Notes under the pieces: generated by a model | What the model was told of the DNA's origin: nothing | Seen by the model: only the letters and a program-made list of their open reading frames with translations | The model's database searches: none | Assembly: GCA_002449395.1 (NCBI GenBank) | Contig: DKDP01000041.1 | Coordinates: 1-12,346 of the forward strand | Source of the DNA: Ruminococcaceae bacterium UBA6845 | Lineage (GTDB): Bacteria; Bacillota; Clostridia; Oscillospirales; Acutalibacteraceae | Direction of reading: 5' to 3' | Length of the DNA: 12,346 nt | Position numbers and translations under genes: made by a program | In this document: piece by piece, positions 1 to 7,010 of the stretch | Position numbering within the stretch: the stretch's first letter is position 1 | Layout: each line of letters starts with the position of its first letter

Positions 1-101
1 AGCCGTCTGAGGGGTTTTATAAAAAGTTTGATGAAATTTACTCTAACCCCTCCGTCTTTGACGCACAGCGTCAAATCCACCTCCCCTGCAAGGGAGGCAA
101 G
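1..101 (+). repeat. Partial copy of a hairpin-rich intergenic repeat (3' part)
   Basis: This stretch closely matches 9605-9702 in the same orientation and is cut by the window edge, so its first hairpins are missing. It begins inside the second hairpin (GCCGTCTGAGGGG) and continues through a shared linker (AAAAAGTTTGATGAA). A third hairpin follows, with arms 57-64 and 68-75 (TTTGACGC / GCGTCAAA), and then a fourth with arms 80-85 and 92-97 (CCTCCC / GGGAGG). The third hairpin differs from its counterpart at 9659-9679 by paired substitutions that keep the stem intact. No protein-coding potential is seen. I do not recognise a named family; it behaves like a MITE- or REP-like element. Confidence 0.8.
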
Positions 102-124
102 AAAAGTTAGCAGAAACCAACCAA

Positions 125-170
125 GCCTCCCCTTGTTGCAAGGGGAGGGGGACCGCTTGCGGTGGTGGGG
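125..170 (-). repeat. Inverted half-copy of the same repeat (tail end)
   Basis: Read on the minus strand this resembles the tail of the copy at 1-101: a CCCC block, a short hairpin, then a CCTCCCC-rich hairpin ending in GGGGAGGC. It holds a 10-bp perfect stem (126-135 with 139-148, loop TTG) and a second small stem (152-155 with 160-163, ACCG/CGGT). It faces the copy at 1-101 tail to tail across a 23-bp spacer. The pair may be the two ends of one palindromic element or two separate insertions; the window does not decide. No coding content is seen. Confidence 0.65.
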
Positions 171-198
171 ATAAAGATAAACAAAGCAAAAATCCCAC

Positions 199-220
199 GG
201 TGCGATGCGGTTATCGCACC
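199..220. repeat. Perfect 8-bp inverted repeat upstream of the atp operon
   Basis: GGTGCGAT (199-206) and ATCGCACC (213-220) form an 8-bp stem with a 6-nt loop. No T-run follows on the plus strand, so it is not an obvious terminator. It lies 42 bp before the atpI start and could be an operator, a 5' leader stem-loop or a remnant of another intergenic repeat. Only the inverted symmetry is directly seen. Confidence 0.5.
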
Positions 221-239
221 CTACGAAAAGATTTATAAC
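211..239 (+). promoter_or_regulatory. Possible weak promoter for the atp operon
   Basis: TATAAC at 234-239 is a good -10-like hexamer 22 bp before the atpI start codon. At 17-bp spacing the -35 position (211-216) reads TTATCG, only a weak match, and it overlaps the inverted repeat at 199-220. The operon must be transcribed from here or from further upstream, because only repeats lie to the left within the window. Confidence 0.25.
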
Positions 240-261
240 ATACACTTCGGGAGGTGCCGAA

Positions 262-645
262 ATGAAAAAAATTGACGCGACCGTTAAAAAGGAAACGCTT
301 TTTATCGCCGCCTTTACGCTGATTTTCAGTGCGGTGATGGAGCTTGTATTCTTGCTCCTCGGTTACTGGAGCTACAAGGTTGTTCTCGGCAATCTGCTCG
401 GATTTACCGCTGCGGTGCTGAACTTCTTCCTGATGGGTTACACGGTTCAGGAGGCGGTTCTGCTCGAAGAAAAGGAAGCGAAGAAAAAGGTTAAGCTCTC
501 GCAGTCGCTCAGAACCCTGATGCTTGTCGCTTTTGCGGCGGTGGGCTGTATCTTTAAGTGCTTCAACCCGATCGCAGTGCTTTTGCCGCTCCTTTTCCCG
601 AGGATCGCAATTCTCTTCAGACCGCTTTTCAAGCAAAACGATTAA
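262..645 (+). CDS. atpI: AtpI-like ATP synthase assembly protein (subunit I)
   Basis: A 127-residue membrane protein with four predicted hydrophobic helices near residues 12-34, 38-60, 84-101 and 103-121, and a charged cytoplasmic-type stretch (EEKEAKKKVK) between helices 2 and 3. First position in an atp operon, small size and the helix pattern fit the AtpI family. In other bacteria AtpI assists assembly of the c-ring, notably in Na+-translocating enzymes. The ATG at 262 is chosen because GGGAGGTG (249-256) lies just in front; an upstream in-frame ATG at 205 sits inside the inverted repeat and has no such site. The gene is separated from atpB by 19 bp. Sequence conservation in this family is low, so the name rests largely on position and topology. 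Confidence 0.75.
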   Translation: MKKIDATVKKETLFIAAFTLIFSAVMELVFLLLGYWSYKVVLGNLLGFTAAVLNFFLMGYTVQEAVLLEEKEAKKKVKLSQSLRTLMLVAFAAVGCIFKCFNPIAVLLPLLFPRIAILFRPLFKQND

Positions 646-664
646 TTCACGGAGGTGTTGCCGA

Positions 665-1573
665 ATGAACAGAAAAAGCATAGGCTTCAAGCTCGTTGAC
701 GCCTTGCTGATACTTATGATGATTCTGCCGCTTGTCGGCGCAATGGCGATTCAGGTTATGACAAAGCCTGCCTCGGACGGGGTCGCAATCGCCGGCGCAA
801 GAATCTTCTTCACAATCCATATGCCGATTCAGGATCTCCCGATCACCGAAAGTCAGGTGAACACGTGGCTGATTATGATTTCCCTTTTCTTCCTGTGCCT
901 GTTTCTGACGCACGGACTTACGGAGAAATGCGAAACACGCCGTCAGGCGCTCGCCGAGTGGATCGTTGAAAAAACGGATGATCTCGTAATGGACAATATG
1001 GGCGAATACTTCAAGGAGTTTTCGCCGTTCGTCTGCGGAATTATGGCGCTTTCGGCTTTTTCGAGTCTTTCGTCAATGCTCGGAATTTTTCCGCCGACCT
1101 CGGACATCAATGTCGTTGCCGGCTGGGCGGTGATAGTATTTATACTTATCACGCACTACAAGCTCAAGGGCGGATTTCTCAATTATCTCAAGAGCTTTAC
1201 CGAGCCTGTGCCCGTGCTGACGCCGTTCAACGTTATCAGCGAGTTCGCAACTCCCGTTTCAATGTCGTTCCGTCATTACGGCAACGTGCTTTCGGGTTCG
1301 GTTATTTCCGCTCTCGTTGCGGTGGGACTGCAAAGCGTATCTCACCTTATTCTCGGCTGGATCCCGGGCAAGCTTGGCGAGTTCCCGCTGTTCCAGATCG
1401 GACTTCCCGCTGTTCTGTCGCTCTATTTCGACATTTTCAGCGGATGTATGCAGGCTTTCATTTTCGCAATGCTGACTATGATCTATGTCTCGGGTGCGTT
1501 CCCGATTGAGGAGTGGCAGAAGCGGAAAGAAAAGAAAAAACAGAAAAAAGCGGCAAAACAGAAAGCCGCTTAA
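665..1573 (+). CDS. atpB: F-type ATP synthase subunit a
   Basis: A 302-residue integral membrane protein forming the ion channel half of the Fo stator. The signature region near residues 187-213 (PFNVISEFATPVSMSFRHYG) contains the essential arginine, here R203, which faces the c-ring carboxylate. Near the C-terminus, residues 256-279 (DIFSGCMQAFIFAMLTMIYV) form the last conserved helix with Q263 in the usual glutamine position. Several further hydrophobic helices lie near residues 12-32, 66-83, 120-140, 147-165 and 210-230. The C-terminus is a very basic tail (RKEKKKQKKAAKQK). The ATG at 665 is chosen because of GGAGGTG at 651-657; the longer reading frame extending back into atpI is an artefact. 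It lies 20 bp ahead of atpE. Confidence 0.97.
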   Translation: MNRKSIGFKLVDALLILMMILPLVGAMAIQVMTKPASDGVAIAGARIFFTIHMPIQDLPITESQVNTWLIMISLFFLCLFLTHGLTEKCETRRQALAEWIVEKTDDLVMDNMGEYFKEFSPFVCGIMALSAFSSLSSMLGIFPPTSDINVVAGWAVIVFILITHYKLKGGFLNYLKSFTEPVPVLTPFNVISEFATPVSMSFRHYGNVLSGSVISALVAVGLQSVSHLILGWIPGKLGEFPLFQIGLPAVLSLYFDIFSGCMQAFIFAMLTMIYVSGAFPIEEWQKRKEKKKQKKAAKQKAA

Positions 1574-1593
1574 AATAAACGGAGGTTATTATT

Positions 1594-1875
1594 ATGACAG
1601 CAATCGCAATCGGAATTATTCTCGGATGCTGCGCTCTCGGCGCAGGTATGGCAATGATCGCAGGTATCGGCCCCGGTATCGGTGAAGGTAACGCAGTTGC
1701 AAAGGCTTGTGAGGCAATCGGCCGTCAGCCCGAAAGCAAGAGTAACGTTACCACAACGATGATTATGGGCTGCGCTATCGCCGAGACAACGGGTCTTTAT
1801 GCTCTTGTTATCGCAATTCTTCTTATTTTCGTTGCACCGAGCAGACTTGTTGATATTCTTATGAGCTTAATCTGA
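1594..1875 (+). CDS. atpE: F-type ATP synthase subunit c with two-carboxylate (Na+-type) motif
   Basis: A 93-residue helical hairpin that oligomerises into the rotor ring. Helix 1 (about 5-40) carries the glycine-rich packing motif (GAGMAMIAGIGPGIGEG). The polar loop R44-Q45-P46 contacts gamma and epsilon, and helix 2 (about 52-82) carries the ion-binding carboxylate E64. P27, E31, I62, E64, T65 and T66 align with the Na+-site positions of the Ilyobacter-type ring (P28, Q32, V63, E65, S66, T67), except that the glutamine is replaced by glutamate. That two-carboxylate arrangement is the one described for the Na+-driven Fusobacterium nucleatum c-ring. Na+ coupling is therefore inferred, not shown. 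Cysteines 12, 13 and 60 are unusual within the helices. Start ATG follows GGAGG at 1581-1585. Confidence 0.97.
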   Translation: MTAIAIGIILGCCALGAGMAMIAGIGPGIGEGNAVAKACEAIGRQPESKSNVTTTMIMGCAIAETTGLYALVIAILLIFVAPSRLVDILMSLI

Positions 1876-1897
1876 TTTTGTCTGGAGTGAATTTGTA

Positions 1898-2416
1898 ATG
1901 CAGAATCTTGATGTCATATCAATAAATATATGGCAGATTTTGATCTCTCTTTGCAATCTTCTGATAATTTTCCTTTTGTTCAAGAAGTTCCTTTATGCCC
2001 GTGTGCGCAAGTTCGTTGACAAGCGCAAGGCGAATGTCGATGCCCAGTATGCACGTGCGCAGGAGGCGGAGGATTCCGCACTTGCCGATAAAAAGGCGTA
2101 TGAGGACAAGCTCGGCACGGTCAAGGCGGAGACGGACGAAATGATCAGAGACGCCACCGTGAGGGCGGACAGAAGAAGTGAAAAAATTATCTCCGATGCA
2201 AAGGAAAAGGCGGACGGTATGATCCGTCAGGCTCAGAGTGAGATTGAGCTTGAAAAGAAAAAGGCTGCCGACGATATCAGGCACGAGATCGCCGATGTTT
2301 CAACTCTTGTTGCCGAGAAAATGCTCGAGCGTGAGATTGACACGGACGATCAGCGGAAATTTATCGACTCTTTCATAGAGGGGATAGGTGACGGCGATGG
2401 CTCAGATAAGCAGTGA
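1898..2416 (+). CDS. atpF: F-type ATP synthase subunit b
   Basis: A 172-residue peripheral-stalk subunit. One N-terminal transmembrane helix (about residues 11-29) is followed by a long, highly charged alpha-helix (about 35-145) rich in Ala, Glu, Lys and Arg, which dimerises as a coiled coil and reaches up to delta. Length matches the usual 155-175 residues. Only one b-type gene is present, so the stalk is expected to be a homodimer. GGAGTG at 1884-1889 precedes the ATG. The C-terminal end (GDGDGSDKQ) is encoded by the 20 bp that also contain the start of atpH, so the two genes are probably translationally coupled. Confidence 0.96.
   Translation: MQNLDVISINIWQILISLCNLLIIFLLFKKFLYARVRKFVDKRKANVDAQYARAQEAEDSALADKKAYEDKLGTVKAETDEMIRDATVRADRRSEKIISDAKEKADGMIRQAQSEIELEKKKAADDIRHEIADVSTLVAEKMLEREIDTDDQRKFIDSFIEGIGDGDGSDKQ
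2386..2391 (+). promoter_or_regulatory. Ribosome binding site inside atpF that sets the atpH start
   Basis: AGGTGA lies within the last codons of atpF, 5 bp before the ATG at 2397. It favours that ATG over the in-frame GTG at 2388, which is part of this site. The resulting start (MAQISSEYAEALF) matches the usual beginning of delta subunits. Confidence 0.6.
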
Positions 2417-2927
2417 ATACGCCGAGGCGCTTTTTGCGCTGGCGATGGAGACGGGGAGCGTCGGTGAATATGCAAAGGCGCTTGATACCGTCCTTGAATT
2501 GATGAATGAAAATCCCGAATACATTGATTTCCTTGCTTCCCCCGATATTCCGAAGCAGGAGCGTGTTGCGGCGATTGAAGCGGCTTTCGGCGAAAGTATT
2601 CCCGAAACCGTGGTGTCGTTCCTCTGCATCTTGTGCGACAGGGGACGCATCCGCACACTGAAGGACTGTATTGAGGATTACAAAAGGCTGAGCGACGCCG
2701 CCGACGGCTTGTCGGTTGCGGCGGTTGTCAGTGCGGTCGAAATGACCGACGGTGAAAAAACTGCGCTCAGAGAAAAGCTCGAAAAGCTCTGCGGTCACAG
2801 GGTTGAGCTTGACTGTTCGGTTGATAAAGCTCTTATCGGCGGCGTGAAGGTCACGGTTGACGGTAAGGTTATCGACGGCAGTGTTAAACAGAAGTTGCAT
2901 GAATTGAAGGGAGCGATGTATAGGTGA
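2397..2927 (+). CDS. atpH: F-type ATP synthase subunit delta
   Basis: A 176-residue protein that caps the F1 head and joins it to the b dimer. The N-terminal helical domain begins with the family pattern YAEALFALA (residues 8-16). The C-terminal signature lies at residues 147-171 (IGGVKVTVDGKVIDGSVKQK followed by LHELK), matching the conserved GG-x-I-x(n)-D-x-S-x(3)-L region. The ATG at 2397 is preferred over GTG 2388. The gene overlaps atpF by 20 bp, and its stop codon overlaps the GTG start of atpA (GTGA, 2924-2927), a coupling arrangement that helps set subunit ratios. Confidence 0.95.
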   Translation: MAQISSEYAEALFALAMETGSVGEYAKALDTVLELMNENPEYIDFLASPDIPKQERVAAIEAAFGESIPETVVSFLCILCDRGRIRTLKDCIEDYKRLSDAADGLSVAAVVSAVEMTDGEKTALREKLEKLCGHRVELDCSVDKALIGGVKVTVDGKVIDGSVKQKLHELKGAMYR

Positions 2928-4417
2928 ACGCCAGACCTGAAGAAATCAGCAACATAATCAAAGAACAAATTAAAAATTATAAGTCAAAAATAGAAATGGC
3001 GGAGACGGGTACGGTTATCCTTGTCGGCGACGGTATCGCAAAGGTTTACGGACTTCGTAACTGTATGGCAAGCGAGCTGCTTGAGTTTGAGGACGGCAGC
3101 TTCGGACTTGCGCAGAACCTCGAGGAGGAGACTGTTTCCGTTGCAATTATGTCGGAGACGGATAAGATCAAGGAGGGCTCAAAGGTTCGCAGAACGGGCA
3201 GAGTTCTTTCTGTTCCCGTCGGCGAGGAGCTCCTCGGCAGAGTTGTTAACGCACTCGGTGCGCCGATCGACGGAAAGGGCGAGATCAACTGCAAGGCAAC
3301 CCATCCGATCGAGTCCGAGGCGCCCGGCATCATTCAGAGAAAGAGCGTCAGCGTACCTCTCCAGACGGGCATTAAGGCGATCGACAGTATGATCCCGATC
3401 GGCAGAGGACAGCGTGAGCTTATAATCGGCGACCGTCAGACAGGTAAGTCCGAGATCGCAATCGACACAATTATCAATCAAAAGGGCAAGGATGTTATCT
3501 GCATCTATGTCGCAATCGGTCAGAAGAATACTTCCGTCGTTCAGCTTGCGCAGACCTTGCAGAAAGCCGGAGCGATGGAGTATACGATTATCGTTTCCGC
3601 ATCGGCTTCGGAGAGCGCACCCGTGCAGTATATCGCACCGTATTCGGGCTGCGCAATGGCGGAATATTTCAGAGAAAAGGGCAGAGATGTCCTCATCGTA
3701 TATGACGATTTGAGCAAGCACGCCGTGGCTTACCGCGCACTTTCCCTGCTTATTCGCCGTCCGCCCGGACGTGAGGCCTATCCCGGAGATGTTTTCTATC
3801 TCCATTCAAGACTTCTTGAGCGCTCGGCTTGCGTTGCGGACGAATACGGCGGCGGCTCAATAACGGCTCTGCCGCTTATCGAAACACAGGCGGGCGACGT
3901 TTCGGCATACATTCCGACCAACGTTATTTCAATCACGGACGGTCAGATTTTCCTTGAAACCGAGCTTTTCCATTCGGGTATTATGCCCGCAATCAACCCC
4001 GGTATTTCGGTCAGCCGAGTCGGCGGTTCGGCTCAGCTCAAGGCTATGAAAAAGGTTTCGGGCGAGCTTAAGCTCCTCTATTCTCAGTACCGTGAGCTGA
4101 AGTCATTCGCCCAGTTCGGCAGTGACCTTGACGCAGATACGAAGAAGCGTCTTGCGCTCGGCGAAAGAATCGTTGAGGTTCTCAAGCAGGACAGAAATCA
4201 TCCCCTCAGAGCCGGCTGTCAGGTTGTAATAATCTATGCGGTTATCAACGGATACCTCGACAGCGTTGAGGTTAAGGATGTTAAGAATTACGAGGAAGAG
4301 CTTTATGAGAAGCTCGAGAGCGAGAAGCAGGATCTGCTTAATCGCCTTGAATCGGGATTCTATGAGCAGTGCGATATTGACGAGATCGAAAAAACTCTCA
4401 AGGAAATGCAGAGGTGA
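2924..4417 (+). CDS. atpA: F-type ATP synthase subunit alpha
   Basis: A 497-residue non-catalytic nucleotide-binding subunit of the F1 hexamer. It has an N-terminal beta-barrel (about 25-95) and a P-loop at 169-176 (GDRQTGKS). The Walker B strand lies at 257-262 (LIVYDD), with the typical YRALSLLIRRPPGREAYPGD segment at about 270-289. The arginine finger is R365 within the ISVSRVGGSAQ motif, and a helical C-terminal domain follows. The N-terminal RPEEISNIIKEQI helix, which binds delta, is intact. The start is GTG, preceded by AAGGGAG at 2907-2913 inside atpH. Length and motifs are complete, and the gene lies 5 bp upstream of atpG. Confidence 0.98.
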   Translation: MNARPEEISNIIKEQIKNYKSKIEMAETGTVILVGDGIAKVYGLRNCMASELLEFEDGSFGLAQNLEEETVSVAIMSETDKIKEGSKVRRTGRVLSVPVGEELLGRVVNALGAPIDGKGEINCKATHPIESEAPGIIQRKSVSVPLQTGIKAIDSMIPIGRGQRELIIGDRQTGKSEIAIDTIINQKGKDVICIYVAIGQKNTSVVQLAQTLQKAGAMEYTIIVSASASESAPVQYIAPYSGCAMAEYFREKGRDVLIVYDDLSKHAVAYRALSLLIRRPPGREAYPGDVFYLHSRLLERSACVADEYGGGSITALPLIETQAGDVSAYIPTNVISITDGQIFLETELFHSGIMPAINPGISVSRVGGSAQLKAMKKVSGELKLLYSQYRELKSFAQFGSDLDADTKKRLALGERIVEVLKQDRNHPLRAGCQVVIIYAVINGYLDSVEVKDVKNYEEELYEKLESEKQDLLNRLESGFYEQCDIDEIEKTLKEMQR

Positions 4418-4422
4418 TATGA

Positions 4423-5226
4423 ATGGGAGCCGATATCAAATCCCTCAGGATTCGTATCAAAAGCGTTGATTCAACGCTTCACCTCACCAAGGCTATGGGT
4501 CTCGTCGCATCCTCAAAGATCAGAGGCGCAACGGCGGCAATGCTGAAAAGCCGTGATTATTCCTCGGCTCTCGGTGCAATTGTCGGTCAGCTCTCCGCTT
4601 GTTCGGAGTGTAAAAAAAGTCCGTTCATCGCAGGCAATTCGAGCGATAAGGTGAAAATTATCGTTATTGCGGGCGACAGGGGACTTGCAGGCGGATATAA
4701 CGCCAATGTTTTCCGTGAGGCGGCGAATTATCCCGACGCCGAGTTTATTCCGATCGGCAAGCGTGCCTGCGAAAGATTTTCGGCGGAGCAAAATTCATCG
4801 GAGCTTTTCTCAGCCTCTCAAGCCTATGATCTTGCAAAGCGGCTTTGTGCCGAGTTCAAAAACGGTGAGTTCGGCAGGCTCGGAATTATAAGCACACGCT
4901 ATGTTTCAATGATGACCCAGGAGGCGTTCACGCAGTGGATTCTTCCCCTTGAAAAGAAAGAGGCGGCGTCTGCGGCGGGAACGGTGTTTGAACCGAACGA
5001 GGAATACATCCTTGACACTGCGGTTCCCGAGTATGTTACGGGAGTAATTTTCGGCGCAGTCCGTGAAAGCTACGCCTGCGAGGTTGTGGCAAGAAGAACG
5101 GCGATGGACGCCGCAGGAAAGAACGCACAGCAGATGATTGACGACCTTCGCCTGCAATATAACCGTGCAAGGCAGGGCGCTATTACACAGGAGATTACGG
5201 AGATTATCGCAGGAAGCGGATCATAA
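4423..5226 (+). CDS. atpG: F-type ATP synthase subunit gamma
   Basis: A 267-residue central-shaft subunit. The N-terminal helix has the family pattern LTKAMGLVASSKIR (21-34). The central Rossmann-like domain contains AGDRGLAGGYNANVF (83-97). The C-terminal helix ends with YNRARQGAITQEITEI (246-261), the classic gamma signature. At 267 residues it is somewhat shorter than the roughly 285-residue E. coli protein; the shortening appears to lie in the central domain, not in the coiled-coil ends. GAGGTGAT at 4411-4418 spans the end of atpA and precedes the ATG. A 29-bp gap to atpD is the largest inside the operon. Confidence 0.96.
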   Translation: MGADIKSLRIRIKSVDSTLHLTKAMGLVASSKIRGATAAMLKSRDYSSALGAIVGQLSACSECKKSPFIAGNSSDKVKIIVIAGDRGLAGGYNANVFREAANYPDAEFIPIGKRACERFSAEQNSSELFSASQAYDLAKRLCAEFKNGEFGRLGIISTRYVSMMTQEAFTQWILPLEKKEAASAAGTVFEPNEEYILDTAVPEYVTGVIFGAVRESYACEVVARRTAMDAAGKNAQQMIDDLRLQYNRARQGAITQEITEIIAGSGS

Positions 5227-5241
5227 CCGATCGGATAATCT

Positions 5242-5258
5242 AAGGAGTGATTTTATTG
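5242..5258 (+). promoter_or_regulatory. Ribosome binding site and TTG start of atpD
   Basis: AAGGAG (5242-5247) is followed by an 8-bp spacer and TTG at 5256. The in-frame GTG at 5247 overlaps the Shine-Dalgarno sequence itself and would be a poor start, so TTG is chosen. This gives an N-terminus (MNNSNIGSVAQVMGPVVDV) typical of beta subunits. Confidence 0.65.
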
Positions 5259-6653
5259 AATAATTCAAATATAGGAAGCGTTGCCCAGGTTATGGGACCC
5301 GTCGTTGACGTTCGGTTTGACGAGGGCAATCTGCCCGAGATCAACAATGCACTGACGGTTCCGATAGGCGACAGAACCCTGACCGTTGAGGTAGCTCAGC
5401 ATATCGGCGACAACACGGTTCGCTGTATCGCTATGGCTTCGACCGACGGCTTGACGAGGGGCGCAGCGGTTACGGACACGGGACACGCAATCAGCGTGCC
5501 TGTCGGCAGGGAGACTCTCGGCAGAATTTTCAACGTTCTCGGTGAGACAGTCGATAACGAGCCGACCCCCGAGACCAAGGAGCGCTGGAACATTCACCGT
5601 CCGGCACCGAGCTACGACGAGCTTTCAACATCGACGGAAATCCTTGAAACGGGCATCAAGGTTATCGACCTCATCTGCCCGTATTCAAAGGGCGGTAAGA
5701 TCGGTCTTTTCGGCGGCGCAGGCGTCGGTAAGACAGTCCTTATTATGGAGCTCATCAACAATATCGCAAAACAGCACGGCGGTATTTCCGTTTTCACGGG
5801 CGTCGGCGAGAGAACCCGTGAGGGCAACGACCTTTACAACGAAATGAAAGAGTCCGGCGTTCTTAACAAGACCGCACTTGTCTACGGTCAGATGAACGAG
5901 CCGCCGGGAGCAAGAATGAGAGTCGGACTTTCGGGGCTTACAATGGCGGAGTATTTCCGTGATGAGGAGAAGCAGGACGTTCTTCTTTTCATTGACAATA
6001 TTTTCAGATTCACACAGGCGGGCAGTGAGGTTTCCGCTCTGCTCGGACGTATGCCGTCCGCCGTCGGATATCAGCCCACGCTCGCAACCGAGATGGGCGC
6101 ATTGCAGGAGCGAATCACATCGACGAAAAAGGGCTCTATCACATCGGTTCAGGCGGTTTATGTTCCTGCCGATGACCTGACCGACCCTGCGCCGGCAACA
6201 ACCTTTGCCCACCTTGACGCAACGACGGTTCTTTCAAGAAGCATTTCATCTCAGGGTATCTATCCTGCGGTTGATCCGCTCGAGTCGACGAGCCGTATCC
6301 TCAATCCCGAGATTCTCGGCGAGGAGCACTATGCCGTTGCAAGAGAGGTTCAGAGAGTTCTTCAGCGTTATAACGAGCTGATGGATATTATCGCAATTAT
6401 GGGTATGGACGAGCTTTCCGATGAGGACAAGTTGCTTGTAAACCGTGCAAGAAAGGTTCAGAGGTTCCTCTCTCAGCCGTTCCACGTTTCCGAAAAGTTC
6501 AACGGATTCCCCGGAATATATGTTCCCCGTTCGGAGACAATCAGGGGCTTCAAGGAAATCCTTGAGGGCAAGCACGACGATCTCCCCGAATCCGCATTCC
6601 TCTTTGTCGGCACAATTGACGATGCGGTTGAAAAGGCGAAGAGGTTATCGTGA
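5256..6653 (+). CDS. atpD: F-type ATP synthase subunit beta (catalytic)
   Basis: The 465-residue catalytic subunit that binds and turns over ATP at the alpha/beta interface. The P-loop is at 153-160 (GGAGVGKT). The catalytic glutamate is E185 in TGVGERTREGNDLY, and the Walker B strand is at 243-247 (LLFID). The segment ALLGRMPSAVGYQPTLATEM (261-280) is typical. The lever motif DELSDED lies at 385-391. Length and motifs are complete. The start is TTG, unusual for one of the most abundant proteins of the complex. The stop codon overlaps the atpC start (TGATG, 6651-6655). Confidence 0.98.
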   Translation: MNNSNIGSVAQVMGPVVDVRFDEGNLPEINNALTVPIGDRTLTVEVAQHIGDNTVRCIAMASTDGLTRGAAVTDTGHAISVPVGRETLGRIFNVLGETVDNEPTPETKERWNIHRPAPSYDELSTSTEILETGIKVIDLICPYSKGGKIGLFGGAGVGKTVLIMELINNIAKQHGGISVFTGVGERTREGNDLYNEMKESGVLNKTALVYGQMNEPPGARMRVGLSGLTMAEYFRDEEKQDVLLFIDNIFRFTQAGSEVSALLGRMPSAVGYQPTLATEMGALQERITSTKKGSITSVQAVYVPADDLTDPAPATTFAHLDATTVLSRSISSQGIYPAVDPLESTSRILNPEILGEEHYAVAREVQRVLQRYNELMDIIAIMGMDELSDEDKLLVNRARKVQRFLSQPFHVSEKFNGFPGIYVPRSETIRGFKEILEGKHDDLPESAFLFVGTIDDAVEKAKRLS

Positions 6654-6913
6654 TGAATACTTTTAAACTGACAATTGCGTCGCCCGACGGAAACAGGTTT
6701 TCCGACGAGGCGCAGATGCTGACCGTCCGTGGAATCGACGGCGATCTGGCGATAATGGCAGGTCACATTCCGTTCGTCACCGCCTTACAACCCTGCGACT
6801 GCAAGGTTACGCTGCCCGATGAAACGGAAAGGCTCGGCACCGTTGACGGCGGACTCCTGACCGTCTCGGAAAAAGGAGTAACCCTCCTCTCCGGCAGCTT
6901 CGAGTGGAAATAA
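6653..6913 (+). CDS. atpC: F-type ATP synthase subunit epsilon, lacking the C-terminal helical domain
   Basis: An 86-residue protein covering only the N-terminal beta-sandwich of epsilon. Recognisable segments are FKLTIASPDGNRF (4-16), GDLAIMAGHIPFVTAL (30-45), and DGGLLTVSEKGVTLLSGSF (65-83). Usual epsilon subunits are about 130-140 residues and continue into a two-helix C-terminal domain that can latch and inhibit ATP hydrolysis. Here the frame stops right after the last beta strand. The 42 bp between the stop and the terminator hold no remnant of the helices, so this looks like a genuinely short form and not a frameshift. The ATG at 6653 is chosen (AGAGG at 6640-6644); a GTG at 6650 would add one residue. 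Confidence 0.93.
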   Translation: MNTFKLTIASPDGNRFSDEAQMLTVRGIDGDLAIMAGHIPFVTALQPCDCKVTLPDETERLGTVDGGLLTVSEKGVTLLSGSFEWK

Positions 6914-6949
6914 GGCTTGCAAATAGCCTGTTCAAAACCGTTATCAAAC

Positions 6950-6996
6950 AAAAAATGAGCTGTTCACATCATTGAAAATGTGAACGGCTCACTTTT
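6950..6996. terminator. Bidirectional intrinsic terminator between atpC and the peptidase gene
   Basis: A 14-bp stem (6956-6969 with 6978-6991, one G-T wobble) with an 8-nt loop is flanked by A6 on the left (6950-6955) and CTTTTATTATA on the right. It lies between two convergent genes and can end transcription from both sides. The U-run is better for the minus-strand transcript. Confidence 0.85.
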
Positions 6997-7010
6997 ATTA
7001 TATGTATTTA

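Noticed and set aside
3179..3805. A 208-codon minus-strand frame within atpA and a 175-codon one within atpD (5685-6212)
   Set aside because: Shadows of strongly conserved ATP synthase genes; no independent support.
6914..6955. Possible frameshifted remainder of the epsilon C-terminal domain
   Set aside because: Only 42 bp remain before the terminator and no frame encodes an amphipathic helix; the short form appears real.
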